Assembly (NCBI GenBank): GCA_045629945.1
Contig: JAZQSE010000035.1
Span: 69,452 to 133,451, forward strand
Source of the DNA: UBA1765 sp045629945
Lineage (GTDB): Bacteria; Fibrobacterota; Fibrobacteria; Fibrobacterales; Fibrobacteraceae
Length of the DNA: 64,000 nt
Reading direction: 5' to 3'
Both the position numbers and the translations under genes were made by a program. The notes beneath the pieces are model-generated. The model worked only from the letters and a program-made list of their open reading frames with translations. It was not told the origin of the DNA and ran no database searches. Shown here piece after piece: positions 7,644 to 17,900 of the stretch (positions are counted from its first letter, which is position 1; every line of letters starts with the position of its first letter).

Positions 7644-9212
7644 ATGCTTAGAAAATGGATAAAAAAGAACGTATTTAGGGCGATTTTTAAGCTTTTACCG
7701 CTGACTTTGCCGGTAACGCTTGCTGATGCTTTAATGCTTTTAGGGATTCGTTCCTTTGTAAAAATCATTGGCGGAAACATAGATTGGAGTGTTCCGGAAT
7801 GGTTTTTTTGCATGGTTTTAGTTGTTGCTTTGCGTTTTGCTTTTTCAAAAATCAGAGCAGAAGTTTCTGAAACTTTTTTTAGAAAAACTGGGGCAATTTT
7901 ACAAGCGAAATTTTTAAAAATGGTGCGGTCGTTGCGACCAGATTTTTTTCATCAAAAAGAGGCCGATGCGAAATTGAGAGCTTCTTTTGAAGCGACAGAA
8001 ATTCTTTCAAAAAGTGGAGAAAGTCTTTACCAGGCATTGCAGGCTGTTGTGCAGCTGTTTGTGTTTTTTCCTGTGCTTCTTTTTATTTCGCTACCTTTGA
8101 CTTTATTTTTGTTCTGTGCTATTTTACCTTTTGTTGTTTTTGCACAAAAGAAAATCCGCCAAATGAGTGTCAATGAAAAAGAAATTTTAGAACAAGAGGG
8201 AATGCTCCGTTCAGAATTTGAAAACGCAAAAACCGTTTACCAGAATTGGAGTGATATTGCAGAACGAAAAACGGCAGGCGTAAAAATTTTTGAACGCGTC
8301 CGCTGTTATTTTATTGTAGGGAAAAATTTAGCCGTAAAAAAATATGTGCTTGCTCTTTTAATGGAAAGTGTTTCTGTTTTAGCTATGTTGCTTGTCCTTT
8401 CTGCTTGTGCATTTATGATTTCTAATGGGAATATGACTGGCGAAGATTTAGTTTTATATGCTTCGGCGGTATTTCTTTGTTATAAACCTATTAAAGAATG
8501 TGCTAAAGCGTTCCCGCAATTGCGTTCAGCAAAAGCCTCTTTTTGTTTGTTAGAAGAACTTGAAAATTATCCAAGAAAAAACCGCGAAAAAAAATATGGC
8601 GATTCTTTAGTATTGCAAAAAATTTCTTTTGCTTATGGTGAAACTTTTGTCTTTGAAAATTTTTCGTGGAAAGAATTTTTGCATTCAGATAAACCCTTGT
8701 TTTTACACGGCGAAAATGGTGTCGGAAAATCAACTCTTTTGCGTTTGATTTCTTCTTTAGAAGAAAAAGCAACAGGAGAAATTTTATTGCCAGAATGCGC
8801 AAAAGAAGGCGTGTTTTTCTTTTCGCAAAATTTATTTTTGCCTCCTCTTGAATATTTTTCTAAAAAGTTTTCACAAGAAAAGTTACAAGCTAAAGGCCCT
8901 TTGTTTAAAAAGTTTGTTGAAGAATCAAATGTTTTACCGCTGCTTAAAAAGTCTGGTTTTTCAGGCGGTGAAACCGCAAGGCTAGCTTTATTTTTAGCTC
9001 TTGTGTCAGAATCAAAATTGGTTTTATTAGATGAAGTTTTTGCTTATGTTTCTTTAACGCAAAAAGAAAAAATGATGGCGCTTTTTTTAGATGCCATAAA
9101 AGAAGAAAATAAATTGCTGATTTTATCTGGTCATAATACTTTACCTGAAACGCTTTCAGAAAAATTTGACCATTTCACGCTTAAACCAAACAATGCCGAG
9201 GAATCATTTTGA
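7644..9212 (+). CDS. ABC transporter, fused membrane and ATPase domains
   Basis: Half-transporter of the exporter type. Residues about 1-290 carry the membrane part, with clear hydrophobic helices near 15-35, 50-65, 125-165 and 240-275. The C-terminal half is the ATPase: Walker A GENGVGKST near 360, Q-loop FFSQNLF near 398, signature FSGGETARLAL near 440, Walker B KLVLLDE near 460 and the H-loop LSGHNT near 500. I chose ATG 7644; a TTG at 7617 is also possible and neither has a good ribosome site. It overlaps the next gene by 4 bases and heads an operon ending in waaA and ispH, so a role in envelope lipid handling is an inference. It resembles CydC/CydD-type half transporters but has no partner here. 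Confidence 0.8.
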   Translation: MLRKWIKKNVFRAIFKLLPLTLPVTLADALMLLGIRSFVKIIGGNIDWSVPEWFFCMVLVVALRFAFSKIRAEVSETFFRKTGAILQAKFLKMVRSLRPDFFHQKEADAKLRASFEATEILSKSGESLYQALQAVVQLFVFFPVLLFISLPLTLFLFCAILPFVVFAQKKIRQMSVNEKEILEQEGMLRSEFENAKTVYQNWSDIAERKTAGVKIFERVRCYFIVGKNLAVKKYVLALLMESVSVLAMLLVLSACAFMISNGNMTGEDLVLYASAVFLCYKPIKECAKAFPQLRSAKASFCLLEELENYPRKNREKKYGDSLVLQKISFAYGETFVFENFSWKEFLHSDKPLFLHGENGVGKSTLLRLISSLEEKATGEILLPECAKEGVFFFSQNLFLPPLEYFSKKFSQEKLQAKGPLFKKFVEESNVLPLLKKSGFSGGETARLALFLALVSESKLVLLDEVFAYVSLTQKEKMMALFLDAIKEENKLLILSGHNTLPETLSEKFDHFTLKPNNAEESF

Positions 9213-9772
9213 ATTTTTCTGAAAAAGTTTATAAATGGCGTGGGTTTATTTTAGGCGTGTTAGCCTTTTTACTTTTGCTTTTAGAGCCATCACACGATGT
9301 CATTTCTGTATCTGCTTTTTTGCTTTTTATTGCCGGCTTTTTTTTGCGTGTGACAGCAAGGCGTAATATCGGTATACATTCGCGCTCTTTAAATGTCGAA
9401 GCACCGCAATTAGTTAAAGAGGGTATTTATCAAAAATTGCGACACCCGCTTTATTTTTCCAATGGTTTGTTTGCAAGTGGTTTTTTACTTTTGCATTTGG
9501 GGTGGCAGAACTTAACTTTTCCAATCGCTGCTTTTGTCTGGCTTTTCTTATTTTTCTTAGCTAAAAATGAAGACGATTTTTTGCATAAAAAATTTGGAAG
9601 TGAATGGGAAACATGGGCAAGTTCAACTCCATTTATGTTTTTCAATTTAAAGGGGTTAAAGAATTTAAAATTTGAACGAAGTTTTTCAAAAGCTTTTGTA
9701 GAAGACAAATGGACTTGGTTTTTTCTTTCACTTTATGCGGCTTTGATTTTTTTACGGAGGTATTTTAGCTGA
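9209..9772 (+). CDS. Isoprenylcysteine/phospholipid methyltransferase-like membrane protein
   Basis: Polytopic membrane protein of the ICMT/PEMT-like methyltransferase group. The hallmark is the KEGIYQKLRHPLYF segment around residue 71, followed by two hydrophobic helices and the acidic-basic segment KNEDDFLHKKFG near 117 that closes the SAM-binding site in the family. Four or five membrane helices in total. The start is TTG at 9209, in a TTGA overlap with the previous stop and preceded by GCCGAGGAA. It is translationally linked to waaA (TGATG), so methylation of an envelope lipid is plausible, but the substrate is unknown. Confidence 0.75.
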   Translation: MNFSEKVYKWRGFILGVLAFLLLLLEPSHDVISVSAFLLFIAGFFLRVTARRNIGIHSRSLNVEAPQLVKEGIYQKLRHPLYFSNGLFASGFLLLHLGWQNLTFPIAAFVWLFLFFLAKNEDDFLHKKFGSEWETWASSTPFMFFNLKGLKNLKFERSFSKAFVEDKWTWFFLSLYAALIFLRRYFS

Positions 9773-10878
9773 TGCCTTTTAAAATCAAAGAACGTTTTTG
9801 CGGGAATTTTAACACAAGTTCTGTTTTATGGTTACATGGCGCAAGCCTTGGGGAATGCCAGGTTTTACTTTTTTTAGCCAAACGTCTTGTTAGAGAAATC
9901 GAAAATTGCCCACCCATTTTGCTGACTTCACAAAAAGCTGAAGTCGTTGATTTTTTAAAAATAAAACTTGAAGGGTTTTCTAAAATACAAGTTCATGTTG
10001 CGCCTGCGCCCCTTTATTTTATTGTGAAACGTTTTTACAGACAAGTGAAACCTCTCGCTTTAATTCTTTGTGAAAATGAACTTTGGCCAGCGTATTTAGC
10101 TTTAGAACAAGAAAGAAAATTAAATGCTAGACTCGCTTTAATTTCTGGCCGTTTTAAACGAGGTTATTTTTTACCCAAGAAAATTTTCAAACCAGAAATT
10201 TTTGCATTTGCTGACTTTCAGACAAAAGAAGATAAAAATAGATTTTTAAAAAAATGCAATATTCCTTTTGCTACAGTAAATGGCAACTGGAAACTTTTAG
10301 GTAAAAAAACTTTTTTAGAAAATGTTGATAAAAAAATCGACGTTGCATTTCTTTCTTTGCATTTTAAAGAGTTGCCTTATCTGAAAGATTTGTTTAAAAA
10401 TTTATCAAAAGAAAATAAAAGTTTTTTAGTAGCTCCACGGCGCATTTCAGATATGAAAAAATTCAATTCTTTTTTTAAAAGTTTAAAAATAGAATGCGTT
10501 ATTTTTCCAAAAGTAAAACATGGTTGCGTGTCTTTAGTTGAAAGCTTTGGAAAATTTAAAGAATTTTTACCGCTATCCAATTGCGCTGTTGTGGGCGGTT
10601 CTTTTGTGCGTTATCCAGGTATTCACGATTTTAGAGAACCTTTACTTTATGGCGTGCCAACATATATCGGGCCTTTTACTTATGGGCAAGAAGAAAGCGT
10701 TTTACCTTATCTGAATGCGAAAATCTTGCAAAAGTTACCTTATGAGCCAAAATCTTTGCCACCTTTTTTGGTAACTCCTGAAGAGATAGTTAAATTTTTA
10801 GAACAAGAACTAGAAGCAGTAGAACAAAGCTATTCTTCTTTGCGAAATAAACTTTCTACATGGGTTTTAGAAAAATGA
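9772..10878 (+). CDS. waaA: Kdo transferase
   Basis: 3-deoxy-D-manno-octulosonic acid transferase, the GT30 enzyme that adds Kdo to the lipid A precursor at the inner membrane face. Family motifs: WLHGASLGECQ near residue 20, the ILCENELWP segment near 102, ALISGRFK near 120, VNGNWKLLG near 166, VAPRR near 214, and the C-terminal GGSFVRYPGIHDFREPLLYGVP region near 278. The usual N-terminal membrane anchor and roughly 50 residues are missing, so at 368 residues it is shorter than the E. coli enzyme. The upstream membrane protein overlaps it, and ispH follows in an ATGA overlap. It confirms an LPS-bearing outer membrane together with lptCAB. Confidence 0.9.
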   Translation: MPFKIKERFCGNFNTSSVLWLHGASLGECQVLLFLAKRLVREIENCPPILLTSQKAEVVDFLKIKLEGFSKIQVHVAPAPLYFIVKRFYRQVKPLALILCENELWPAYLALEQERKLNARLALISGRFKRGYFLPKKIFKPEIFAFADFQTKEDKNRFLKKCNIPFATVNGNWKLLGKKTFLENVDKKIDVAFLSLHFKELPYLKDLFKNLSKENKSFLVAPRRISDMKKFNSFFKSLKIECVIFPKVKHGCVSLVESFGKFKEFLPLSNCAVVGGSFVRYPGIHDFREPLLYGVPTYIGPFTYGQEESVLPYLNAKILQKLPYEPKSLPPFLVTPEEIVKFLEQELEAVEQSYSSLRNKLSTWVLEK

Positions 10879-11810
10879 AAAAATTAATTTTAGCGAATCC
10901 TCGTGGTTTTTGTGCTGGTGTTGACAGAGCCGTTCATATTGTAGAACGTGCATTAGAAAAATATGGAACGCCAATTTATGTCCGCCATGAAATCGTTCAC
11001 AATCAATTTGTGGTAGATGACTTAAAACAACGTGGCGTTATTTTTGTAGAAGAATTATCTGAAGTTCCTGAAGGTTCTATTGTAATTTTTTCAGCCCATG
11101 GTGTTGCCGCTTCTGTTTACGAAGAAGCAGAACGCAGGAATTTAAAAACTTTAGATGCCACTTGCCCACTTGTAAAAAGAGTACATTCTAGTGCAAAAAA
11201 ACATTTTGATGCAGGACGTCATATTATTATGATTGGTCACATTGGGCATGCAGAGGTAGAAGGGACTTTGGGACAATTACCTCCTGGCTCTATAGATATT
11301 GTCCGAAACAGAGAAGATGTTTTTGCTTTGAAGCTTGAAAATAATAAACCTCTCGCTTATATTACGCAAACCACTCTTTCTGTTGATGAAGCTAAAGACA
11401 CAATTGACGCTTTACGTGAACGTTTTCCAGATATTGTTGGGCCTTTGGCTGGTGATTTGTGTTATGCAACAGGTAACAGACAAGCAGCTGTCAGAGAACT
11501 TTGTACAAAAGTAGATTTACTTTTAATTGTAGGTTCTAGTAATTCTTCTAATTCTACAAGACTTTCAGAATTAGGTAAAAAGTGCGGGATTCCAAGTTAT
11601 TTGATTTCTTCTGTCGCTGATTTGGATTTTTCATGGTTTGATAATGTGGAAACAGTGGGGCTTTCTAGTGGTGCTAGTGCTCCAGATATTTTAGTGGAAG
11701 GTGTTCAAAAGGCAATTTGTGAGAAATTTCCGGATATTTTAGTGGAAAATTCCGTCACTTTAGTTGAAAATTTGCGTTTTAATTTGCCAAAAGAACTACA
11801 AGAACCTTAA
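10875..11810 (+). CDS. ispH: HMBPP reductase IspH (LytB)
   Basis: 4-hydroxy-3-methylbut-2-enyl diphosphate reductase, the last step of the MEP isoprenoid pathway, producing IPP and DMAPP with a [4Fe-4S] cluster. The three cluster cysteines are visible in NPRGFCAGV (Cys13), DATCPLV (about 97) and GDLCYATGNRQ (about 195). The conserved GHIGHAEVEGT and SSNSSNSTRL segments are present. I start at ATG 10875, which overlaps the waaA stop (ATGA), giving 311 residues, the usual size. The operon joins isoprenoid supply with envelope glycolipid genes. Confidence 0.96.
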   Translation: MKKLILANPRGFCAGVDRAVHIVERALEKYGTPIYVRHEIVHNQFVVDDLKQRGVIFVEELSEVPEGSIVIFSAHGVAASVYEEAERRNLKTLDATCPLVKRVHSSAKKHFDAGRHIIMIGHIGHAEVEGTLGQLPPGSIDIVRNREDVFALKLENNKPLAYITQTTLSVDEAKDTIDALRERFPDIVGPLAGDLCYATGNRQAAVRELCTKVDLLLIVGSSNSSNSTRLSELGKKCGIPSYLISSVADLDFSWFDNVETVGLSSGASAPDILVEGVQKAICEKFPDILVENSVTLVENLRFNLPKELQEP

Positions 11811-11891
11811 TTTTTACATTCAATTTTTGGCTAAAATTGTAAAAATTACGCATTTCTGGTGTTTTTTAAAGCCAACCTTGATTTTCATAAC

Positions 11892-11920
11892 TTGACAATT
11901 AGCAAGGATTTAACTAACAT
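11892..11920 (+). promoter_or_regulatory. Sigma-70-type promoter of rpmB
   Basis: TTGACA at 11892-11897, a 17-base spacer and TAACAT at 11915-11920. The predicted start of transcription near 11927 leaves a short leader before the rpmB ATG at 11953. Confidence 0.75.
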
Positions 11921-11952
11921 TGGGTTCGTTCTATAAGAAAACGGAGTTTTTT

Positions 11953-12174
11953 ATGAGCCGCATTTGTGAAGTTACTGGTAAAGCCGGTCTTGTGGGAAAC
12001 ATGGTTTCTCACTCTAACCGCAAGAAGTTGATGAAGCAGTTGCCAAATCTTCAGAAGAAACGTTTTTACATTCCTGAAGAAGACCGTTGGGTTACTCTTC
12101 GCGTAAGTGCTGCTGGTATCCGCGAAATTTCTAAGCGTGGTATCCAAGCTGTTGCTCGCGAACTTGGCAAGTAA
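11953..12174 (+). CDS. rpmB: Ribosomal protein bL28
   Basis: Large-subunit ribosomal protein bL28, 73 residues. The N-terminal SRICEVTGKAGLVGN and the middle SHSNRKKLMKQLPNLQKKRF are the bL28 signatures; Cys residues typical of zinc-type L28 are not paired here, so this is the zinc-free form. The frame is open upstream, but ATG 11953 with AACGGAG before it is the proper start. It is a single-gene unit with its own promoter and a strong terminator. Codon choice (frequent CGC, AAG, GGT) differs from its neighbours, as expected for high expression. Confidence 0.97.
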   Translation: MSRICEVTGKAGLVGNMVSHSNRKKLMKQLPNLQKKRFYIPEEDRWVTLRVSAAGIREISKRGIQAVARELGK

Positions 12175-12194
12175 TTCTGATTACTGTCTTTTCT

Positions 12195-12222
12195 AAAAGC
12201 CGCCCTACGGGCGGCTTTTGGT
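12195..12222 (+). terminator. Terminator after rpmB
   Basis: AAAAGCCGCCC and GGGCGGCTTTT pair perfectly around TAC at 12195-12219. The stem contains its own A and T tracts, so it is bidirectional. Confidence 0.9.
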
Positions 12223-12267
12223 GTTCTATAGAAAAAAACATTTATTTTCTTCCTATATTTTCACATT

Positions 12268-13617
12268 ATGACACCAATACCTGAATTAAAAGTGCAAAAA
12301 CTCGAAGTCGCTGGTTTTATCCGCGAAGTTTTCAGCTATATCAGCCGGTTTAAAGGCCAGTTGTTTATTATGAAAATTGAAGATAGTCTTATGGACCATC
12401 CTCTCTTTCCTGTTTTAATTCGAGATATTACTCTTTTGCACAAATTAGGTATCAAAGTTTTAATTGTTCCAGGCACAAGAAATAGCATTGATAAGCAACT
12501 TTCAGCCTGGGATATAAAATCCAATTTTCATGATGGCATACGGCTTACAAGTGAAGCAGCACTCCCTTTAGTAGAACAAGCTTCTCTTGGGGCTTCTCAG
12601 CGCATTATGAGCCTTTTAACAGCTAGTGGTTGTCATGGCATGCAAGGCAACTGGGTCTCAGCAAGAAGCCTTGGCGTTATTGATGGTGTTGATTACATGC
12701 GCACTGGTAAAATTGATAGAATTCAAAAAGACATTCTTGAGCAATTACTCAAAGAAGATTACATTCCTATTTTACCTCCAATTGGCTGGAATAAACTTGG
12801 CCATGCTTACAACATTTCAAGTACAGAACTTGCAACCGAACTTTGCAAATATCTAGAAGTTGGCAAATTATTCTTTATCGGAAGTGAATGCGGTATAAAA
12901 GCAGAAGGTTTACAATCAGGTGCTTTAACCGAACATCTGACTTTAACAGAAAGCGGACTGGTTTCTGCCCTTGATATTGATCAGGCAAGAGAAATTCTTG
13001 ATTTAAATAAACAACTGAACTTTGCTCAAGTAGATTATCTTGTCAATGCCATTTCTGCTTGTAAATCTGGCGCAAAACGCGTTCACCTGATTAGTGGTGA
13101 AATGCAAGGTAGCGTTTTACAAGAAGTTTTCTCTAGCCGTGGTGACGGAACCATGGTTTATGCAAACCAATATTCTACCATCCGGCCAGCCAATATTGAC
13201 GACATTCCTGACATGCTCCGCATGATGCAAGATTACATTGCAAAAGGTTATCTCATTGCAAGAACATCTGAAAACATTCTTGACAAACTTTCAGATTATG
13301 TCGTTTATGTAATTGATAATGCCATTCATGGTTGTGGCGCTTTACACGCCTATGAAAACGATTCCGCCGAAATCGCAGCCATTGCTGTTGCGGCAAACTA
13401 TCGGAAAGCAGGCATTGGTGAAGCACTTGTCCGGCATTTAATTGACACCGCAAAAATGCGGGGCTATAAAAATTTATTCCTACTTACAACACAAGCCCCA
13501 GACTGGTTCTATTCCTTTGGCTTTGAACCAGGAACTGTAGAGGATTTGCCTCCTTCAAAACGGGCCACTTACAACACCAAGAGAAACTCAAGAGTCTTGG
13601 TAATGACTTTAGGGTAA
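12268..13617 (+). CDS. argA: N-acetylglutamate synthase (kinase-like plus GNAT)
   Basis: Bifunctional-fold enzyme making N-acetylglutamate from glutamate and acetyl-CoA, the first step of arginine synthesis. Residues about 1-290 form the amino-acid-kinase-like domain that usually binds arginine as feedback inhibitor (KFQGQ-like FKGQLFIMK near 28, IVPGTRNSID near 75, and DGIRLTSE near 93). Residues about 300-449 are the GNAT acetyltransferase: IRPANIDDIPDML, then the acetyl-CoA loop YRKAGIGEALVRHLI near 380 and FGFEPG near 420. Length 449 matches the classical ArgA. Its last 49 bases overlap, on the opposite strand, the broken end of a dinD-like gene, which suggests that gene was cut when it joined this site. 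Confidence 0.93.
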   Translation: MTPIPELKVQKLEVAGFIREVFSYISRFKGQLFIMKIEDSLMDHPLFPVLIRDITLLHKLGIKVLIVPGTRNSIDKQLSAWDIKSNFHDGIRLTSEAALPLVEQASLGASQRIMSLLTASGCHGMQGNWVSARSLGVIDGVDYMRTGKIDRIQKDILEQLLKEDYIPILPPIGWNKLGHAYNISSTELATELCKYLEVGKLFFIGSECGIKAEGLQSGALTEHLTLTESGLVSALDIDQAREILDLNKQLNFAQVDYLVNAISACKSGAKRVHLISGEMQGSVLQEVFSSRGDGTMVYANQYSTIRPANIDDIPDMLRMMQDYIAKGYLIARTSENILDKLSDYVVYVIDNAIHGCGALHAYENDSAEIAAIAVAANYRKAGIGEALVRHLIDTAKMRGYKNLFLLTTQAPDWFYSFGFEPGTVEDLPPSKRATYNTKRNSRVLVMTLG

Positions 13618-13949
13618 ATGCTTGCTGTGGCGGGGTGCTTGTTGTAAATAATATCCGCCGTTCGCTTAATAAGACCTTTAGACTGTAATTTCGCGATAAT
13701 TTCACGCTGGGCCCCTTTAGCGAGATTTATCATTTTGCCGACGTCGGCAAAATGATCCTCAACATCCAATCCACTGGCCTCACAGGCGGTTTTTGCACGG
13801 ACAATCGATTCTTGAAAACGGCGCCACTGGGCATATTCAAGGGCCGTTTGCAGCTCCCTTGCATACCAAAATTCGGTTCCATTTTCGTCGGTGTGCTTGA
13901 TATTCTCGAACGTCTGCTGAGAATAAGTGACAATTTCTTTTTTAGCCAT
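13569..13949 (-). pseudogene. Truncated DinD-like (Bro-N type) gene
   Basis: N-terminal fragment resembling DNA-damage-inducible protein D, a Bro-N-like protein of unknown biochemical role. The start is ATG at 13949 with a strong GGAGG site. Conserved parts include ENGTEFWYARELQTALEY, WRRFQESIVRAK, the DHFADVGKMI motif (codons about 64-74) and KGAQREI. DinD is usually about 280 residues; here the frame is 126, and its last 16 or so codons are simply the antisense of the argA end. So the rest of the gene has been lost and it is probably not functional. DHFADVGKMI is encoded by a perfect 28-base palindrome at 13729-13756. LexA control, expected for dinD, was not recognised upstream. Confidence 0.7.
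13729..13756. repeat. Perfect 28-base palindrome inside dinD-like gene
   Basis: Left arm ATCATTTTGCCGAC (13729-13742) is followed directly by its exact reverse complement (13743-13756), with no spacer. It encodes the DHFADVGKMI motif. Comparable palindromes lie at the matching place in the rhuM and ORF6N genes of this window. Confidence 0.9.
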
Positions 13950-14018
13950 AGGGCCTCCTGTGTTTATTGTTTTTACTAGGAACGCCCTTGCAATATGGCA
14001 AAGCCAAATAAAGCAAAA

Positions 14019-14049
14019 GCGCATCATTCCTTTCTAGGGAATGACGCGC
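14019..14049. repeat. Hairpin upstream of dinD-like gene
   Basis: GCGCATCATTCC and GGAATGACGCGC pair at 11 of 12 positions around a 7-base loop, about 70 bases upstream of the dinD-like start. It could be an operator, a leader hairpin or a REP-type element. The rest of 13950-14176 shows nothing recognisable. Confidence 0.5.
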
Positions 14050-14176
14050 TGGGATGTAATGTACCTAACATTCAGAAAATTGGCAAGGGGCTTAAGGAAA
14101 TTTTACAAAGGGAACTATTCCTAACGTAATATGACTAGAAAAAAAAACGAGCCATTGATTTTTTAACATTTTGCAA

Positions 14177-14938
14177 TTATTTATACTTGACTTGGTTGGT
14201 TTTCGAGAGTTCCAAGAATCCTGCGGTTTGGAGGGAGTCTATCAGGCTTTGGACATTTGCGTCGGTCAGCTTTTCTGCAGCGAACCAGTTCTTTAGTGTA
14301 TTCTGCAATTTCGCCTTAGTGCTGGGTCGATTCGTTGACACGTTCTTCAGATTCGCTTTAGCCTTTTCGAGTGTTTTTTGCAAGTCAAATGCCTTTTGTG
14401 GCGTAGCTTTTTTCGTGGCCTTCGCTGACTGCGGAGTTGGTTTCTTAGTTGCAGCGACCTTTTTCGTTTCTTGAGGTTTAATACTCAATCCAAGGCGTTT
14501 CGCCAGTTCCTCGTACGATTCCACGCGTTCGCAGCGGTCTTTCCCGAACTGCTTTTGCACATGCAGAACAAGCGGGTCATAATCGTGATCTTTCGAAAGA
14601 ATCACGCAATGGCTGTTGAACGGTTCGCGGGGCATCACTTGCCCCATATAAAACGCGATGTAAAAGTCTAACGCATTTTCGGCCTGCTTCTTGGTCATTT
14701 CCTCGGGAATCGCAAGTTCCACAAGTTCGACGCGTCCCTCGCTCTGAGCGTAGCCGAAATCCTTCAGCTGCGTAAGCGATAGGTTTATCTTGTTCGTGGA
14801 ATTGTGGAACAGCACGAACTTCAGCGCAAAGCCGTCCGTATTCACGACAAGGTCGGTCAGGCCCTTCAGCCCGACATTTTCGCAGTCCACAAGAACATGG
14901 GATATGGGGAGATTTTCAGCCACAGCCAGCTCCATCAT
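14177..14938 (-). CDS. NYN/PIN-like RNase domain protein
   Basis: Probable metal-dependent RNase of the NYN (PIN-like) fold. Acidic motifs that would bind Mg are in LVDCENVG near residue 17, AENALDFYIAFYMG near 87 and ILSKDHDYDPLVLHV near 113. A Lys/Ala/Pro-rich linker follows (about 155-185), then a helical C-terminal segment (190-253) that may bind nucleic acid. It begins 13 bases after the stop of a helicase-nuclease gene, without its own ribosome site, so the two are probably coupled and act together. GC content (near 50 percent in parts) is above the housekeeping genes, consistent with transfer. The defence role is inferred. Confidence 0.7.
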   Translation of the reverse strand: MMELAVAENLPISHVLVDCENVGLKGLTDLVVNTDGFALKFVLFHNSTNKINLSLTQLKDFGYAQSEGRVELVELAIPEEMTKKQAENALDFYIAFYMGQVMPREPFNSHCVILSKDHDYDPLVLHVQKQFGKDRCERVESYEELAKRLGLSIKPQETKKVAATKKPTPQSAKATKKATPQKAFDLQKTLEKAKANLKNVSTNRPSTKAKLQNTLKNWFAAEKLTDANVQSLIDSLQTAGFLELSKTNQVKYK

Positions 14939-14951
14939 AAAATGTTAAAAG

Positions 14952-17900
14952 TTATCTCTTAAAGTACTCAATCAAAATTTCTTTGATATGATTATAGCGT
15001 CTAGCATACGAATTAGGAATGCGAATAAGTTCAAAAAAATGGCCTTTACAAATCCGCTCTTTTGCCTTGTCACATCTTATGCGGTTTTCGTTGGTTCGGT
15101 GTTCCTCACCGTCCAACTCAATGGCTAAAATTGGAACTTCATACTGACCATCTTTTTCATAAAGAACAAAATCAAAGCGGCCGGAATAAAAGAGATTGTC
15201 AGAACTTTTATTTTCTTGAAACACTTGGGCTATAGGAACATCTTTTTTAACAGAATATCTTTTATGCGGATCAACAACACTCAAGACATGGCCTATATTC
15301 TCAAAGAAATCCGATTCCGTTTTGGTACTATATGTTTTCACTCCCAAGGCTCTAGAATGGGAATGCTTTGGGGTTACCTTATATTCACCTTTCGTTTTTA
15401 CATATTGAACTAATTCATAAAGATCGTCATTATCTTTACGCAACCTATTCAATGTTTCGCTATTAGAAAAAATCACCAACTCTTCTTTGGCTCGCGAAAC
15501 AGCAACATTTATTAATTCCTTGTTTCCTGCAAACCAATTATATGTATTCTGCGCCGTTCTTTTTGTCTGGGCAAAAGAAAAAAGAATGATATCTTTTTCA
15601 TCCCCTTGAAAAGTGTGGACGGTTCCGCAGGTTGCAGCAACACCCCTTGACGAAAGTTCTTGGTCTATAAGTTGCTTTTGCGCCACAAATGGCGTAATAA
15701 TTCCTATTGATTTTTCTGGATGATTCGCCACAAAATCCGCAATGGCCTGCGCTTCATTTAAGGATGTATTACGATTGACAGGATCTTCATTTGCCGTTTC
15801 TTGGAACACAAGCGGAGGCAAATTTCTTTTGGGGGTATTGATTTGCAACTTATTATTGTAATACTTTTTATTATTAAATCCAATAATTTCTTTTACAGAG
15901 CGGTAATGGTGGCTCAGCAAAACTTCGTCGCTTATAGAATCTGCCGCTAAATAGGATTTATAAATGGAATTTTTTTTGTAATCATACTCGGGAGCGATTT
16001 TATACTTCTCTATCAAGCGTTTATTGTCTAGGTCATCCAACGTTATAACGGGATTCAATTGCTGCGGATCGCCTACTAGCATTAAACTTTCACCTCGCAA
16101 AATAGGCAAAAGAGACATGGCTATGTTACACTGGCTTGCTTCATCAAGAATGGTCAAATCAAAATGAATTTTGGGCGAACCCAATTTCTTTGCAGACTGA
16201 CTCGTAGTTGCAATAACAGGAAACACTTTTTGAAGATTGTTTAAATTTCCATCATCTTTTAAATATTTATTAAACTGCTTAACGGCTACATCTCTATCTT
16301 CACAATTAATAATTTCCCAAAGTTCCTTATACTTGGGTTCTTTTAGTCGCTGAATGCATTTTGCAGAAAGAAAACGAATGTAGTATAAGAATTTTTCATA
16401 ATCATTCGGCAGATATGACAATGCCTGATCTGCCGATATATCGCCAATATTTTCAATATCTTTTAAAATCTGATTCAGTTGTTTGCTTTGAATATTAATG
16501 CTAATGTCAAAAGCCTTATTCTGGCGTAAAAAGTCTTCAATTGCCTCTTTGCGCTCCAACAAATCCAATTTATCCTCGTATTTTTCAAGATATGCCGCCA
16601 ATTTTGCAGTATTTTCTTTTTTCTCGGCATTAAAATCATCTAACGCTTCATCCTTTATTTTCCAATTCTGGGTGAACTCATAAATTTCTTTTATGTAGTC
16701 TAAGGAATTCTTGACTTCTTCATTGTTCCCTAAACGTAAAATTGGGAAAGGGATTCTTTTTTGATGAATCTCAATATTCTTTAATTGTTCAACAGCGCCA
16801 TCGACAGGATGATTGTTCTGCGACGAAAGTAAAACAGTTTGATTATTGAAAAATGCACTGATAATTGTATTTACTATGGTCCTGGTTTTACCAGTTCCCG
16901 GAGGCCCTTGAATGTATGCCATTGGGTATTTGAGAGTCTTATGAATGGCAAGCAATTGGTCAAGATTGACCTTGTTATCTAACACAGCAATAGGGTAATT
17001 CTTTCTCTTTCGTGATCGACTTAGAAACTCCCCAAAGAAAGCACGCAGCGGTGTAGAAAGATTCTTCTTGTCTGGAGACTCTGCAATGGCATTGTATTCG
17101 CTTGTCAGATCACAGGTGCTGGATTCCAAGGCCACAATATGCGGCATATCGTCAACCAACTCCTTGTAATTCAACTGCTTATTTTCAATAATGGCGTCCT
17201 TGATTTTCTTTTCGTTCGCGTCAAAATTTTCTAGCAAGAAAAGTTCGTCTTCGTGCAAATATTTTGATATTTTGACTGTCTGCGAAATGTTACCGTTCTT
17301 GAACACAAATTTCTTTAAGATGGTCGGTTCTGGCTGCAACCGCAACGACCGATTTTGAATATCAAACAAGAGTTCATTATACGCCAAGACATAAAGACCT
17401 TTTTCATTTTTTATGCTTAACTTATTTAAACCCAACTTTTCAATTGGAACAATTTCTCCCTTTGATCTTTTATTTTGCCTATTTACGAAATAATCAATTA
17501 ATGATTTATTTTCCTCTTCTGTAAGACGATATGTACCATTATGGAATTTAGATTCGTCCAGGTGTTCAAGCAACCGAAAAGATTTCAAGTAGCTATCGCT
17601 GGAAAGCTTTTCACATTCCTGAAGATAGTTCAATATCCCTATATTGTGAGTATTTGTGAAAATTGACGAATATTTGGAGGGGTTGGCATTAATATCACAA
17701 ATCAATTTTTCATTTCGAGGAGCAAAGGAGCCTTCTATTATTTCGGCATTTCGTATGCCATCGCAATACATAAAAAGTTGTTTGCATGTCCGCAATCCCA
17801 AATGTAAGCCAAAAACATTTAATTGAACGCGGTATTTCCCGTTATAATTTTTGATTTCAATATTTGATATGCTTATCCAGTAATAAGTGGTTTTAGCATC

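Noticed and set aside
13950..14050. LexA box upstream of the dinD-like gene
   Set aside because: No clear match to the Fibrobacter LexA pattern as I recall it; the hairpin there is a different structure.
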